Assembly: GCA_003117195.1 (NCBI GenBank)
Contig: BDSI01000132.1
Coordinates: forward strand, 248,001-312,000
Reading direction: 5' to 3'
Source of the DNA: Eudorina sp. 2006-703-Eu-15
Lineage: Eukaryota > Chlorophyta > Chlorophyceae > Chlamydomonadales > Volvocaceae
DNA length: 64,000 nt
The notes beneath the pieces were generated by a model that searched no databases, was not told the origin of the DNA, and saw only the letters and a list, made by a program, of their open reading frames with translations. Below, in pieces: positions 1 through 11,700 of this stretch (position 1 is the stretch's first letter; each line of letters starts with the position of its first letter). The translations under genes were made by a program, and so were the position numbers.

Positions 1-843
1 TTAAGAGAAGTATCTGCATCGGCGGAGGGCTTCTGGTGGTGATCGTCCTTTGGATTGTCCTGGCACTCAAGTCCAAGCCAGCCTCCAAAGCGGGCACAGA
101 CGGTAGGAAGTTCGTGCCACAATGGGCGTTGGCGTCGAGGTGTTTTTTGCCTCGTCGTACTGAAGTTGGGGGAAGGACGGGGGGAAAGGACGGCCCTGTC
201 TAACGACAACCCCACTATCGGCTATTCACCCGGTGACCCTTAACAGGTGGCCTTCAATTGCCTTCGGCGGTGGTACCTCCATCGGTGGCACCTCCGATTC
301 TGCCCACCCCGCCCTCTTCACCTGATCTCTCGGACGAGTACAATTTCCCCAATTCCACCACGGTACGCGCCACGAATGGTGGTTACAAGTCGCACTGCGG
401 ACCGCGTCATTGTTGCATGATCTCCATTCGGAAAGAGCTGCACTGGGTGCAAACACGTCCATGTGTCATAAGGATCAAGTCCTGTACTCGGTACTGTTGA
501 AAGTTGCCCACGGCTACGGTCTCTGCTTGGGGTGCCTGACACGCAGACGGCCCACGCACCGCCTGCATGGTGTCTCTACCCGACCCCTTCTCCCCTTGAT
601 GTGACTCCGCAGGTCGACGAACAGACCGACAAGAATCGCCTTCCCTCGTCACCGCCACCGGCTGATAACAAAACTGAGTCCAGCAACCCCGCAAACAGCT
701 CACAGCCCACAGCGGGCGGCAATGATGGAACGGATAGCACGACTGGTGCTGAGTCCTCGCAACCGCCCAGCTACCTGCCCGATAACACGACGCAGGCAGC
801 TCCCCCGGACAGCGACACGTCAGGTCGGAGACGGTTTTGGTGA
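1..843 (+). CDS. 3' part of a single-pass membrane protein with Pro/Ser/Thr-rich tail (partial)
   Basis: Three exons read as one phase-consistent chain: the window edge to 102, 247-362 and 613-843 (TGA at 841-843). The first exon encodes Lys-Arg followed by an uninterrupted hydrophobic helix (GGGLLVVIVLWIVLAL) and a Lys-containing flank, as expected of one transmembrane segment. The donor at 103 (GTAGGA) leaves phase 1, which the acceptor at 246 resolves. The exon 2 donor at 363 and the acceptor CAG at 610-612 are both phase 0. The remaining roughly 115 residues are rich in Pro, Ser, Thr, Asn and Asp, with no domain I recognise, and end in Arg-Arg-Arg-Phe-Trp. It looks like the membrane anchor and disordered cytosolic tail of a larger receptor- or wall-type protein whose ectodomain lies left of the window. 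The family is unknown. Confidence 0.5.
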
Positions 844-984
844 TGCATATCGAACGGCGTGCAGCGCGGTGTCACAGGATAGATAGGATCTGTCGATGGG
901 AATAGAAGGAAGGGTTGCATGTGAGACACCGTAGACGCCGTATTTAGATACTTGGCGGCCGGAGACAGATTCGACCTTGCGCGA

Positions 985-3117
985 TTAGGATTCACTCCGG
1001 AGGTTGGTGTTGTCCAGAACGCGTCGGCGGGCCTTCGGCTTATACATAACCGTGGTGATGTATTTGGACTTGTACCGGGTTGTGGTTCCAATGACCAGGG
1101 CTTGGACGTTCTGCAGGTACAAAACGGGGAAATCACCACATTAGCATCTCGGTATTGCAGTTCGGACGCTTGGTGGGCTGGCCATGTATGGCAATCTTTC
1201 GATATCGTGTGCTGCATGCATGGGTGGTAAGAGTGTGTCGAGGGCGCTCTGCCGTGCGTCCTGACTGCGGCTGCGAACGTCCGCAAGGCGCATTACTACA
1301 GATGTAAGGCCCAATTCATGAGCACGTCCTGGAAGTCGCCACGTAAGCCACAAATCAGGCATTACCAACACGAACCAGGCCCGCGCTGGATGACAGCGCA
1401 GCACTGCTTCGCCCACAGAAGTCGCCTACCTGACCCCTCTGGCAGTAGACGTGGTTAAGGATCACATGCTGAGGCCTGGGCAGTACGGCCTGGGCATCCA
1501 GGGCTGGTGGGACGTTGAGCAGCGTGAGCTGCAGGTGTGCTGGCATGACAGGGGGCTCCTTGGCGTAGTCTTCAGCCACCGGCGTGGGACAGTTGTAGCT
1601 GCACACGGCACGAGGACAGCACAACGAGCGTGTTGCTGGGGTAGCGCGGCGGAGCTGGCCAGCATGGGGGGCTTGGCGTCAAAGCCATCACCGACCACCG
1701 CGCCCAGGGTAAACCCGGAATGATTGCCTTCCTGGCATTTCAGGCATTTCTGGTTGCTGCTTGTGGGCGGGCACACAAGTCTGCATGCAGAGTGGCGCTT
1801 ACGATTGTCGCAAGGGGCCCAACGAATGCACGCCTGGGGCGACGTTAAAGCGCCGAACTATATTACATACAAACAAGTGAATTCGCCAATGAGATAACAG
1901 GGCATGGACCCTGTCAGACCCTTGGAGAGCCACTGGTGCCCTCTCTCGACTTGCCTGGCCGGAGGGGATGGCGGCGGCTCGAATCCCGACACACCCTCCA
2001 GGTTCTCCGGCACGTACTCGTGCACCTCAATGACGTTGTTCACGTTGCGCATCTCGTCGAACATGGCAGGCTGGTTTGGGTCATACTTCCACTCCCCATC
2101 CACGATAAATTTGTACTGCGGCCGGGAGGGAGGGGCGGCGCAGCGGCCTCGACGTCACTAAGCCGCAGCGCGGCTTGAAGTTTCAAACCCTCCGCAGTCT
2201 CAAGCTGGCCCTGCGTGTCCTGTGGCAACCATGACAACCCGCATGAAAGGTTCTTCGCTCGCGCCACCGCACCTGGTAAACACCTGGCGGCAGCAGCTTG
2301 ATGATGGTGAAGTCCTTCCCTGACTTTTGGAGCGGTTGCCGTGTCGTCCAGTTGTCGAACGAGCCCTCCACCTCGACGTGATTTCCCCCGTGGCTCCCTA
2401 CCGACAAACGATCAGCCCGCAGGGCACATGGAGCATCGGTGCGGTCACTGGTGTGGAGGACTAGAGCAGTCACACATCCCCCCAGGGCGACCCTGCTGCA
2501 TACAGCCCTGTGTGCCCCGCTGGCTGTGCCCTCCCTCCCTGACAGTAGGGTCTGGAGCCCATCAGAGCCCACTGCAACCATGATTACGTTTCCTGCACAG
2601 CATCGCGGGCACTTCTGCTGATGTGCCCGGGAGCTGCAGCTAAGACTGCTTTGAAGGGCGGCGGGGCGTCGTAGTGAGCCCCTGCCCGCAAGTGTGCCCG
2701 GTCGTGCACTACTATGGGCCGTGGCGCCGACGGGCACGCAGTGCCACTGCCATGGACCCTCACATAATGGCAATCAGTCAGGCTCCAAAACAATTGAAGA
2801 GGGCTTACATACGATAACGACAGGAACCACTTTCGGTTGCGCAGGCCAGCCAGCAACGCCGTGAAACTCAGGGCCGCCACGGTTTGTCGACATGTCCTCC
2901 GGACGCGTCAGGGGCTCCATGGGTATTTGGGGGCTGTACGTTAAGGGCGAGCCTGGGCTGATGGGAGGAGAGGCGTGCCGTGTGTAGTGGTCGTGCTCCG
3001 AACCTGTGGGTTCATGCTTGTGCGAGGTGGTATTTCCCTGCGCGGCACAGGAACGAGACGCCTCGACCTAGCCTGATAGCCCCGTCATCCGGCAGCGTCA
3101 GATAAACCACATACCAT
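985..3117 (-). CDS. AKINB: SNF1/AMPK (SnRK1) beta subunit, complete, six exons
   Basis: The regulatory beta subunit scaffolds the alpha kinase and gamma subunit and binds glycogen or starch. Exons (minus strand): 3117-3115 (ATG only), 3037-2809, 2397-2273, 2115-1955, 1598-1430, 1110-985. Lengths sum to 813 nt, 270 residues plus TAA, with all phases matching. The protein starts Met-Gly-Asn, the N-myristoylation signal usual in this family. A CBM48 glycogen-binding module follows ([42 protein letters not shown]). Then comes the AMPKBI/ASC C-terminal domain ([45 protein letters not shown]). The start codon is isolated in its own exon (ATG, then GTATGT). The exon 4 donor is GC (AG then GCAAGT); that reading joins AG to C and restores a Ser-Tyr-Asn junction. 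Divergent from the gene at 3746. Identification is firm; splice sites were read by eye. Confidence 0.93.
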
Positions 3118-3745
3118 TTTCGTGAATGGGTCGAAGCCCCGCTAACTAGAAGCGTTCCGCAGAGACGCAGTCTGCGCACGAAATGACAGTTGGCGTCTCC
3201 TCAAACCGAATGATCCCGATATTGGTTCTAAGTTGATATTAGTTAGTATCGTCGTCCTTCCGTTTGTGCATAGTCACGAGAGGAAGTAAAACGGGAAAAT
3301 CGTCTTCAGCTGAACCCAACCAATGCTTACGCATTAAACTCTAGCAACATATAATTTTGCATCATGGTCTTTGGATAGTGGACGCAGAATAAGCACAGGA
3401 CAACCAATAAGCCACAACCATTCTGAACTGCCTCGTCAGATTGTACGGCCATACACGGCGTTGTCCTTTCCTCTTTACACTTGAGGCGTCCCAACATACT
3501 GAGTCATAACGCAGCGTGTCGCTTCCCTTAACCTTACATTTTTTCTCGACTTACGCTGACCGTTCCCTTGGTGACGAAGGCCGAAGAGGGTTTGCAAGTG
3601 CGTTATAAGAAGTTTATTGTACATTTTATATTACATTACTCCAAGTAGTTACATCTGAAAGCCAGTATACATTTCTGCCACAAAGTAGGGAATGTAGTTA
3701 ATTCTGTGAATACGCGCCCCGCAGCAGCAATCCGGCAGCCTTCCA
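3118..3745. promoter_or_regulatory. Intergenic region between two divergent genes
   Basis: About 630 bases separate the AMPK beta start codon (-) from the GUCD1-like start codon (+), so both promoters and 5' UTRs should lie here. The stretch is clearly more AT-rich than its surroundings, especially 3220-3360 and 3605-3690, where TTATAAG and TTTTATATTACATT occur. No open frame with coding character was seen. No specific transcription-factor site is claimed. Confidence 0.4.
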
Positions 3746-5904
3746 ATGCCGCCGGAGACAATGACGCTTGCGGGGCACACCTCAGAAGCAGTTGCGATAG
3801 TCTGTCAACACTCCTCCGATCCCGCCGGGTCCTCGCGGACGAACCAAACCCCTTCTTCGGACTCTCCAACACCAACGACAGCGTCTTCGGTGTGGTCTGA
3901 AGAAGTTCCAGTGCCCTCGCAGCCCAAGGGGTCCTCGTCCGTAGCACCACCAACCCGAAGCCCTGCATTCCTCCACCCTGTTGTCCACAGCCACGTTCCA
4001 CACTGCAAGCAGCATTTTAACTGGTGTGTGTGCCTGTCTGGGGCACTGGCTGGGATGAACGGTTTGACGACTTGTGGGCGGGGTATGGACCCGTGGAACT
4101 GAGTCCAACCGTTTGGTATGCTTAAAGTCGTAACCGCCCCATGCCTGCCGCCCTCAAAGCAAGCTTCAATAACTTCTTAGCTGCTTCGGCCCTCTCATTC
4201 ATCGTTCTGCTGCCGCAGGGATTGCGGCCTCGCATGCGTGCAGATGATACTGCAGGCGTCTGGCTTTTCCCAATGTAACTACCGTGTGCTGCGCCAGTTC
4301 TGTGCTACCACCAGGTGCGCCCCCTGGTCATGATTTCCCCCTTCCGCGCTTTGGCTGCAAGCGCCCAGCCATGTGAAGGCTTTCCGACCGTGACACAACC
4401 CGTCCAGGGCATGCGTTGCGCGCCTGCAAGCACGCCTTCGTTACCATTACCATCCGCCGTCATGAGAGGGGGCCTATGAACCTGGGGCCACCCGAATTTC
4501 CGTCGCACCAACCCTGGCGGCAGGTTTGGAACTTTTCGGGGCTCGACCCGCGCGGCGCACTCCTTTCGGCTGCACTTCGCGAAGGGCCCGGCTCCGTTCC
4601 GGCCAGCCCCGTCCCTTCTCAGATACGCTCCTAAATAAATCCGCGACATAAACCCTTAGACAGGGCCCGGAAGCCTATCCACACTGTAACTGTAACTGTA
4701 ACTGTAGATACGCTCCTGAGCCTTTGCCCTGCCTCGCCCCGCCACAGCATCTGGACCGTGGACCTAGCGCACCTGCTGCGGCGCTTCGGCCTGTCCGTAT
4801 CCTTCTTTACGGTGACGCTGGGGCCCAACCCCGCCTACGCCAACGAGTCGTTCTACATGGAGAACATGGAGGACGATGAGCGGCGGGTCAGCCAGCTGTT
4901 CGTGGACGCGGCGCGAGCTGGGATCGCGGTGCAGCAGAAGTCTGTCAGCAGCGAGGAGCTGCAGGTGGGGGAACGGGCCGGGGTGCGGGCTGCTCGGACA
5001 GGGGCCGGGACCGGAGGCAATGTGGCTTGCGCCAATCAGGCGGTCGTCAGCCATGGATCCCGTTGGTAGCCAGGTCGCACTGGGGAGCAAGCAAAAGAAT
5101 GGCACGGGGACCGAGCCTTATCCACGCGCACTGCGGCGGCATCATCTGGGACCCGCGTCGACGCCGCGCCCTTGCCAGAGCGTAGCCATAGGTCCACCTC
5201 GCGCAACCCTGGCCCCCGGATTTGTTTCTGGGTTTGGTAGTTCTTTTCTTTCTAATCCGCGCCTCACATTCGCCTCTGCCGCGCGCCTCTCACAGTCTCA
5301 CCCCTGTTCCTTGGTTTTTCTGCATGCGTCTGTCTGCTGGCCTGCCGCTCGTGGCCGCCTCGTGCGGAAACCCCCTCCCGCCCACCGATCCCCCGTCCCT
5401 CCGGCCGCGGCGGCACAGTCCTGGATGCTGTCTGGCAGCTGCCTGATCATCGTGCTGGTGGACAAACGCAAGCTGGACCCCTGGCTGATGGCGGCGGACA
5501 TGTGCCTCCCGGCGCTGTGTGGCATGGAGCTGGGCTACACCGGCCACTACGTGCTGCTGGTGGGCTACGAGCCGGCCACGCAGGAGTTCGTGGTGCGGGA
5601 CCCGGCGGCGCAGGAGGCCAATCTGCGGGTGTCAGCCGCGGCGTTGGACGTGGCGCGGCGGTCCTTCGGCACCGATGAAGACATCCTGGTGGTCAGCGGC
5701 GGCGGCGGCTGCGGTGGGCAGGTGGGCAGGTGGTCGCCGGTGCGGACGCCGGTTGCGGTCCAGGTGGTCGGCGGCGGCGCGCCAGGGGCTTGCGGGAGCG
5801 TGGGCGGGAGGCCGTTGGAACGGGCAGTCGGGATCGGGCGAGTGGACCAGGGCCCGGTGGGGGTCGGGCCGGCGGTTGGGGCAGGGGTTGCGGACGCGGG
5901 GTGA
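3746..5904 (+). CDS. GUCD1-like guanylyl-cyclase-2 domain protein
   Basis: Matches the GUCD1 / plant GC1 family (Pfam Guanylate_cyc_2), a papain-like fold whose cyclase activity is debated. Supported exons: 3746-4023 (low-complexity N-terminus ending KQHFNW), 4219-4274 (DCGLACVQMILQASGFSQ, the conserved DCGLAC), 4748-4964 (IWTVDLAHLLRRFGL, then NESFYMENM) and 5419 onward (SGSCLIIVLVDKRKLDPW, GYTGHYVLLVGY, FVVRDPA, SFGTDEDILVV). The Trp codon is split TG|G between exons 1 and 2. Exon 2 ends one base into a codon while the exon at 4748 needs two pending bases, so one short exon between 4275 and 4747 has not been found. The 3' end is uncertain: the frame stays open to 5904, but the Gly/Val-rich sequence after about 5690 is unlike the family and may be intron entered at the GTCAGC near 5691. 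Confidence 0.82.
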
Positions 5905-8732
5905 GGCGAGTCAGCTGCTGCTGCTGACCGGGGAGCTGTCCGGAGACCCGCCTCAGCGGAAGGGCGATGCCCGATGCGGGTTGGAGTTAACTGACCCGTA
6001 CATGATTGGTCGCAGCGGAAGGGAGGATCGGGAGCGAAGTGAGGGGGCGCCTGGAGTGCAGTGAGGCTGACACGAGAGGGAGGGAGGGAGAGGAGAGCGC
6101 TGGGGCGGTCGTCTTGCCTCGCGGGTATGCGGTGGTATACCCGGGTGACCAGGGGGGGGGAGTGATGGGTTTAGGGTTTCGCCGGCAGCAGGCACTGTCC
6201 GATACCGTATGCCCAGATGCGTGGGCGCCGGACTGTGGGGTGCGGAGCCGTGGGCCACCCGTCTTGGGTTGGGGCACCGGGGCCGCACCGTCAGAGTTGG
6301 GTCCAGCAAACGGGTTCCCGTGCAATCGGGTCCAGGCGCCTTGCGCGCGACCCGGCTAGTGTTCCTCTCCGGCCAGCTGCAGGAGGGCCGAGGAGGGCAG
6401 GAGCCGGCCGCCAGCATCACCATGCGCTGCGTGAGGGGCACATCCCGCCGGGATACATCCCGCTGCCTCCTCTCCCCCTCCCGCCCGCGGTCGCTGTTTG
6501 ATACCTGACCCACTTGGCTCTTTTTTTCGTCAAGCTTGCGGTGACCACGTGATTGAGACTGCGACTGTCGGACTTCGGGCGGTTGGGCTGTCGGTTACCA
6601 CTGGGAGTCGAGCTGGCAGTCGAGCCGGGCCCCGGTTCTCAAGACCGTGTGAACCGTCGGTCTCCGCTAACCGCCCCACACGAGGAGGGGTCAGGGCTAC
6701 TAAGGCATCCCGGTGGGCGCAACCGAGGCGTCGTCATTGGGGCGCCCCCGGGGCCCTGCACTCCTTCCGGAGTTCTGTATTGTACCTTTTCACCATTATT
6801 GGCGGCACCGGTATACGCTTCACCAGTTGTGCCAGTTGTGCGGTGACCCACGAGAGCGGGGCCGAGCTGGGCCTTTGCCCATATCCAGATGGGCGCTGGG
6901 GCAACACGGTGTATGTCCACGTGTCGAGAGTTTTGCGGGCGAGGGTTCGGGGTTTTCCTGGAGCGCCGGGGTTGTATGTAAGTGTGTGATCGTGCATGGT
7001 CGGCTGCAGGAGCGGGGCATGTCCGCAGGCAGTGACGGCGAGGGCAGGGGGCCGTTTGCATGAGTGCAGGGTGGATCCTGACCCAATTGGAGAGCCGTCA
7101 TCTCGGTTGTGGCGTTGATGGGTGGATGCTTTTACGACGGGCCCCGTGTTTGGGTGTGTTGCGGGACGAGACCGCGGCTTGGTGACGGCGCATTGCCTTC
7201 ACTGGTTCCGCGGACGAGTGTGGTGGCGAGTGGTGTCCCCCGGTGGCGGGGACACGCATGTGGATTCCCCGCTGGGCCGTCGGTTTGGTGGCCGGATGTC
7301 GCTGGCCGGATGGAGGGGCGGGGGAGGGGCCGCGGACATCGGTCTGCCGCGGGGTGGGTGGGTGGTCGTGTTGGGCCTGGGTGGGCAGGGGTGGGGCTGA
7401 GGGCAAGTGCAGGAGCGTACTAACTAGGCGGCGGACGGACCGGCTGCTCCGGAGGGCTGAACCCGCGATCATGGCAGCACCCGGCAGTTTGTTTGTTAAT
7501 ATGCTGGTGGGGTGGTGGGGGAGATGACCTCCAGAGCTCGTGCATCTCCCCTGCCATCTCAATCCGCCCCCTTATCGCACAGCCGGGGTGGGGACGTGGG
7601 CGTCCCCTTCCCTCGTGGGGCGCCCGAGGTTTGCTTTGTCTGTTTTGACGCGGGTCTTACGCCACGTGACTAAAGGGCTCGGTCCGTGCTTTGCGAAACT
7701 GAGGTACTGGATGGCATGCAACCAGCTGGCACACCATCGTGTACGCTGACGAGGACGAGGGCGATGAGATGCATTTTCGAATTTCGGCTCCCGAGGCGGG
7801 CTTTCGTCAAATGAACGCTTGGAGCACCCGATCCAAACAAATGCGAACTGAGCGGCAACTATTGCTGATTGTGTGTGTGTCTGTCTGTGTGTCCGTCTCT
7901 GTGTGTGTGTGTGTCTGAACGGGGCGAAGGCGGGTCGCACGCCCGCCTACCAGCCGGTATGTGCCCCGTCCACCCCACCCCCACCACCCATCACCACCGG
8001 GTGGTGCTCGGGTCCTACCTACCTCTCGTCCGGGTCACGCAGGGGCGTGGGCCGTAACGGCGAGAGAGCTCAGAGCTGTATACTAAAAGTTGTATTCCCT
8101 TCGCAAAGTGCACACGCGACCTTCCCCTCAACACACATACGGTACACTGTTCCGTTCATTGAACATTCCTCATTGCGCCGGCCCCCTTCCACATACACAC
8201 ACACCCACGCAAGTCGTGTCTCTCGGTTTATTATTTCACACCCACGCGAGCCGGGCAACGATGCAAGGCATACCGCACCTGTAAGATTGGCGACTGCTCC
8301 AACGCAATCCTGGGGCCGCGTCTTTCGCCTCTTCCCCATCCTCCTCCAGACCCCCGCCTGTCCATCCTTTCCCGCCAGTCACGATAACCGCACTCCTGCC
8401 GTACCAACGACGAGCACGCAAGCAGCCTGCCGGGCCGGCACCCTCACCCCTGGGCCGCTTTCCTCCTCCGGGAACCCCACGAAACCCGCCTTCCCGGCAG
8501 CCATGGTTCAGTCGGCCCGCCGCCGGCAGCCTCAGTCCGCATAATACACACCCTGCCGAGAACACGCCTCCCGGCGCCCTCGGGCCCTCGGAGCACGAAG
8601 GAGGGTTGCCCCGTGGTAATCCAGGGTGGGATCCCCTGGCCTCAGCCAGCTCCCCTGTCCACACCCCCGGTGTTGCGGACGCATTGCGGCCGTCAGCTGC
8701 ACATGCTCACCCGCCCCCCGCTGTCGTATGTG
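5905..8732. other. Long stretch without a supported gene
   Basis: GC-rich, with many short overlapping open frames on both strands, none with family motifs or a coherent splice chain. It should contain the 3' UTR of the GUCD1-like gene on the left and the 3' UTR of ATG18 (minus) on the right. A GT/CT-rich microsatellite lies at 7868-7917. I see nothing else. Confidence 0.5.
7868..7917. repeat. (GT)n/(TCTG)n microsatellite
   Basis: An impure run of GTGTGT, CTGTCTGT and GTCCGTCTCTGTGT units, in non-coding sequence between genes. Confidence 0.8.
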
Positions 8733-11700
8733 CTATCCCAGGATGCTCCCGCTGCCCAGCATCGACCACTCGCCGTCAAGGTTGCACTTGGGCCCCTGCG
8801 GACTGAGCAGGTCCGTCAGGCTGTACTCGTACAACAACCCCTCCTGCGTGGCCACCAGGATCGAGGCGCGGACGTCCTCGGCGACGCCCTCCGCCGGCCC
8901 TCGCCCGCCGCCCTCGCCCACGCAGCTGGCACTGGCACTTTCTGTCCCTGCCGCTACCGCCGTTGGTAATGTTGCCGTGGGGCCCGCAGCCGTCACTGCC
9001 ACTGAGTACCCCGAGCCGGCCGACCCGGGGGCCGCGTACGAGGCGAGGGCGCCGCTGCCGGTGGCAGGTAGGGTCGGGGCCCCGCCGCCCGCGGGTCCTG
9101 CACTGCCGCCGCCGGCAGCGCCGCCTTGGGGGGCCAGGGACGGGCCGTCGGATGCGGCAGGGGTCGAGGCGCCACGGAAGGCGCAGATGGCGGCTCCCAC
9201 CGACTGCGGCAGTCGGATGGTGGCGATGTTGCGTGCGGGCTCCACCTGCACGGGACATGGGGCAGGGGGCAGAAGCAGGGCCAGGGGCACGGCCAGGGAC
9301 CGGACGATGACACTGGCGGGCCAGCTTCCCAGGCCATCATGGCCGCGCAGGACAGTCCCGGGAGACGCCGGAGACGTGAGGGTGGTTGGGGAAGCGAAGC
9401 GGTGAGGGCGGCGGCGGCAGCCCGCCAGGCCGGGCCAGGGGCTGCCTGGGCTGCCACGTCCTGCTTCCCGTCCTGCCTGCTCCAGGCGATCCCGCTGGGA
9501 TCCAGCTGCGATCCCGCTGCAGTCCGGTCCCAGACGCACCATGTCGCCAACAGAGTACCGGACGACCGCAGACAGGAAGCCAGCTGCCGTGGAGGCTGGC
9601 CGGGGCAGCACCCCTGGCGGCTCGGGATCCTGCAACAGCGTCCAGGAGGGCGGGCAGGGTGTGCGGCCAGAATACAGCGGCAGTCAGCCATGGCGTACGT
9701 TCCCGTGTGTGTGGATTTGAATTCCCAGGATCCAGAGGAATGCGTTGCGGTGCGGCGGACGATGGGCACCCAACTAGTAGTGAGCGTTGCCGACTTACGG
9801 TGGGCTCCAGCTTCCTGATCTGAAAGGAGGGTGCCGCGTAGCATTGGGCATGCCATCTACGGTAGGGACCGCTGTGGCTTCCGCAGGTGGTTCGCACCTG
9901 TGGCAGTGCGCTCAGCCCTTCCCGACCAGCCATGCGGGCCACAAGCCCACAACCCTCCCCTCCCAAGTCCGTGAGCGAGGAGCACCGCCCCCAGTGCCGC
10001 GAGCGCCCCCCCGCATGCCGCACCAAACCCCATGCGTCGACGCCATTTCCCACACCATCACAACCACGGCTCATGCCTCCCCCCATCCTCTCCCTCGCGC
10101 CACCACAACCACCCCCCTCGGCGGCCCACCTCCAGCCTGAAGACGTGCACGGTCCCGTGGCTGCTGGACGCCACCAGCAGCTGCACCGGCAGACCCGTGG
10201 GTCCGAACGCCAGGGACTGGACGGTGGCGGAGGTGGAGCCCCGCCGGAAGCTGTGGCTGCGGGCGCCGCTGGGCATGCGGTGGACCCGGATGACGGTACC
10301 CTTGGCGGAGGCGGTGGCGAGCAGGGAGCCGTCGGCGTTCCAGGCCAGGGTCGTCTGCGCAGGGTGGGGGATCGCGACGGGGGGGACATGCGGGACAGTG
10401 GGAGAGCCCCGGATGCACGCAGCACACAGAAACCCGGAGGGAATCAATTCATCGCACGGATCGGGTGAGGTCGACTCGGGTCGGGTCTCCTCGCACGACA
10501 CGACACGACACTCGCCCTCCGGTGCCGGGGCACGTAGCGGAGACGGACCGCCGGGCAGGCGGCCCCCGCAGCGTTATCACTCTATACAGCAGCGCAGCAT
10601 GCCCCGCCCCCGCCCCGCCCCCGCCCCCGCCCCCGCCCCCGCCCCGCCCCCGCCCCCGCCCCCGCCCCGCCCCCGCCCCCGCCCCCGCCCCCGCCCCCGC
10701 CCCCGCCCCCGCCCCCGCCCCCGCCCCCGCCCTCGCCCCCGCCCCCGCCCCGCCCCCGCCCCCGCCCCCGCCCCCGCCCCGCGGCCACGCACCACCGGCG
10801 TCTGGTGCGCCTGCACCTCACTGAGCACGTTGCCGCCCTCCAGAGACAGGTCGTAGATGCGGACGGTGCCCTGCAGGGAGGTCGGCGGAGGTCGGCGGTC
10901 GGCGGGCACAGCGCGGCGGGTCGGGGGCGCAAGGGCGCGAGGGCGAGGCACCCAGCACCCTGGAAATTATGAGCCGAGTCCTGGAAGGCTGTGGGAGGTA
11001 CGAGCACGGGAGGCTGCTTCCCAGCAATCCCACGGGTTACGTCAGACCCCGCATGTCGCCCCTCGCGATCAGGTCCACCAATCGATCGTGTCGGGGGGGC
11101 GGGGGGTGGGGGCAAACCGCGCCGGTGGCCCCACCGCACCGCACCGCACCGCACCGCACCGCACCGCACCGCACCCCAACGCACCGCACCGTGGTTGAGG
11201 AGGAGGGCAGCGCCAGGAGGTTGGGCTCGGGACAGCACGTCACCGCGCAGCAGCCCTGCGCCGCGGCGAGAGCGGAGGGAGGGAGGGGTCACAGGGGCGT
11301 GTTGGGCCCAGTGGGCCCCAGTGGCACAGCTGCCGACGGGGACGCAGCCCTCCGCAGGACCCACGGGTCGCTTTCCCGAAGCCACATGACGGCCGGTCCT
11401 CCGAATGACTCTGCGTCGCGGCGGCTGCCAGAAGACAGGGGGATGATTCAGGCTGGAGCCCGTACAGCGGCTCAAGGACCCTGCTACGCAGGACGGCCCC
11501 GGCCCGCCGTACAGGTCAGGACCTGCTCCCCTGCTCCCCGTTCCGGACAGCCGCAAGGGCTGTGGGCCTGTGGGGCTGTGGGGCTGCCCATTGCGTTTGT
11601 GGTAAGTTAGCCGAGCTCACACCCGAACCGCGACCCCAACCTGCGTTCGCCCGATGTGCGTTCCCCGCGTAGGCGGCTGGTGGCGGTGACCTGGCGGCAT

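Noticed and set aside
10465..10860. Long Pro-Arg and Pro-Ala (and reverse Gly-Arg, Gly-Ala) open frames
   Set aside because: They are translations of the GC hexamer satellite in an ATG18 intron; the flanking exon phases leave no room for a separate gene. The same applies at 33.1-33.7 kb.
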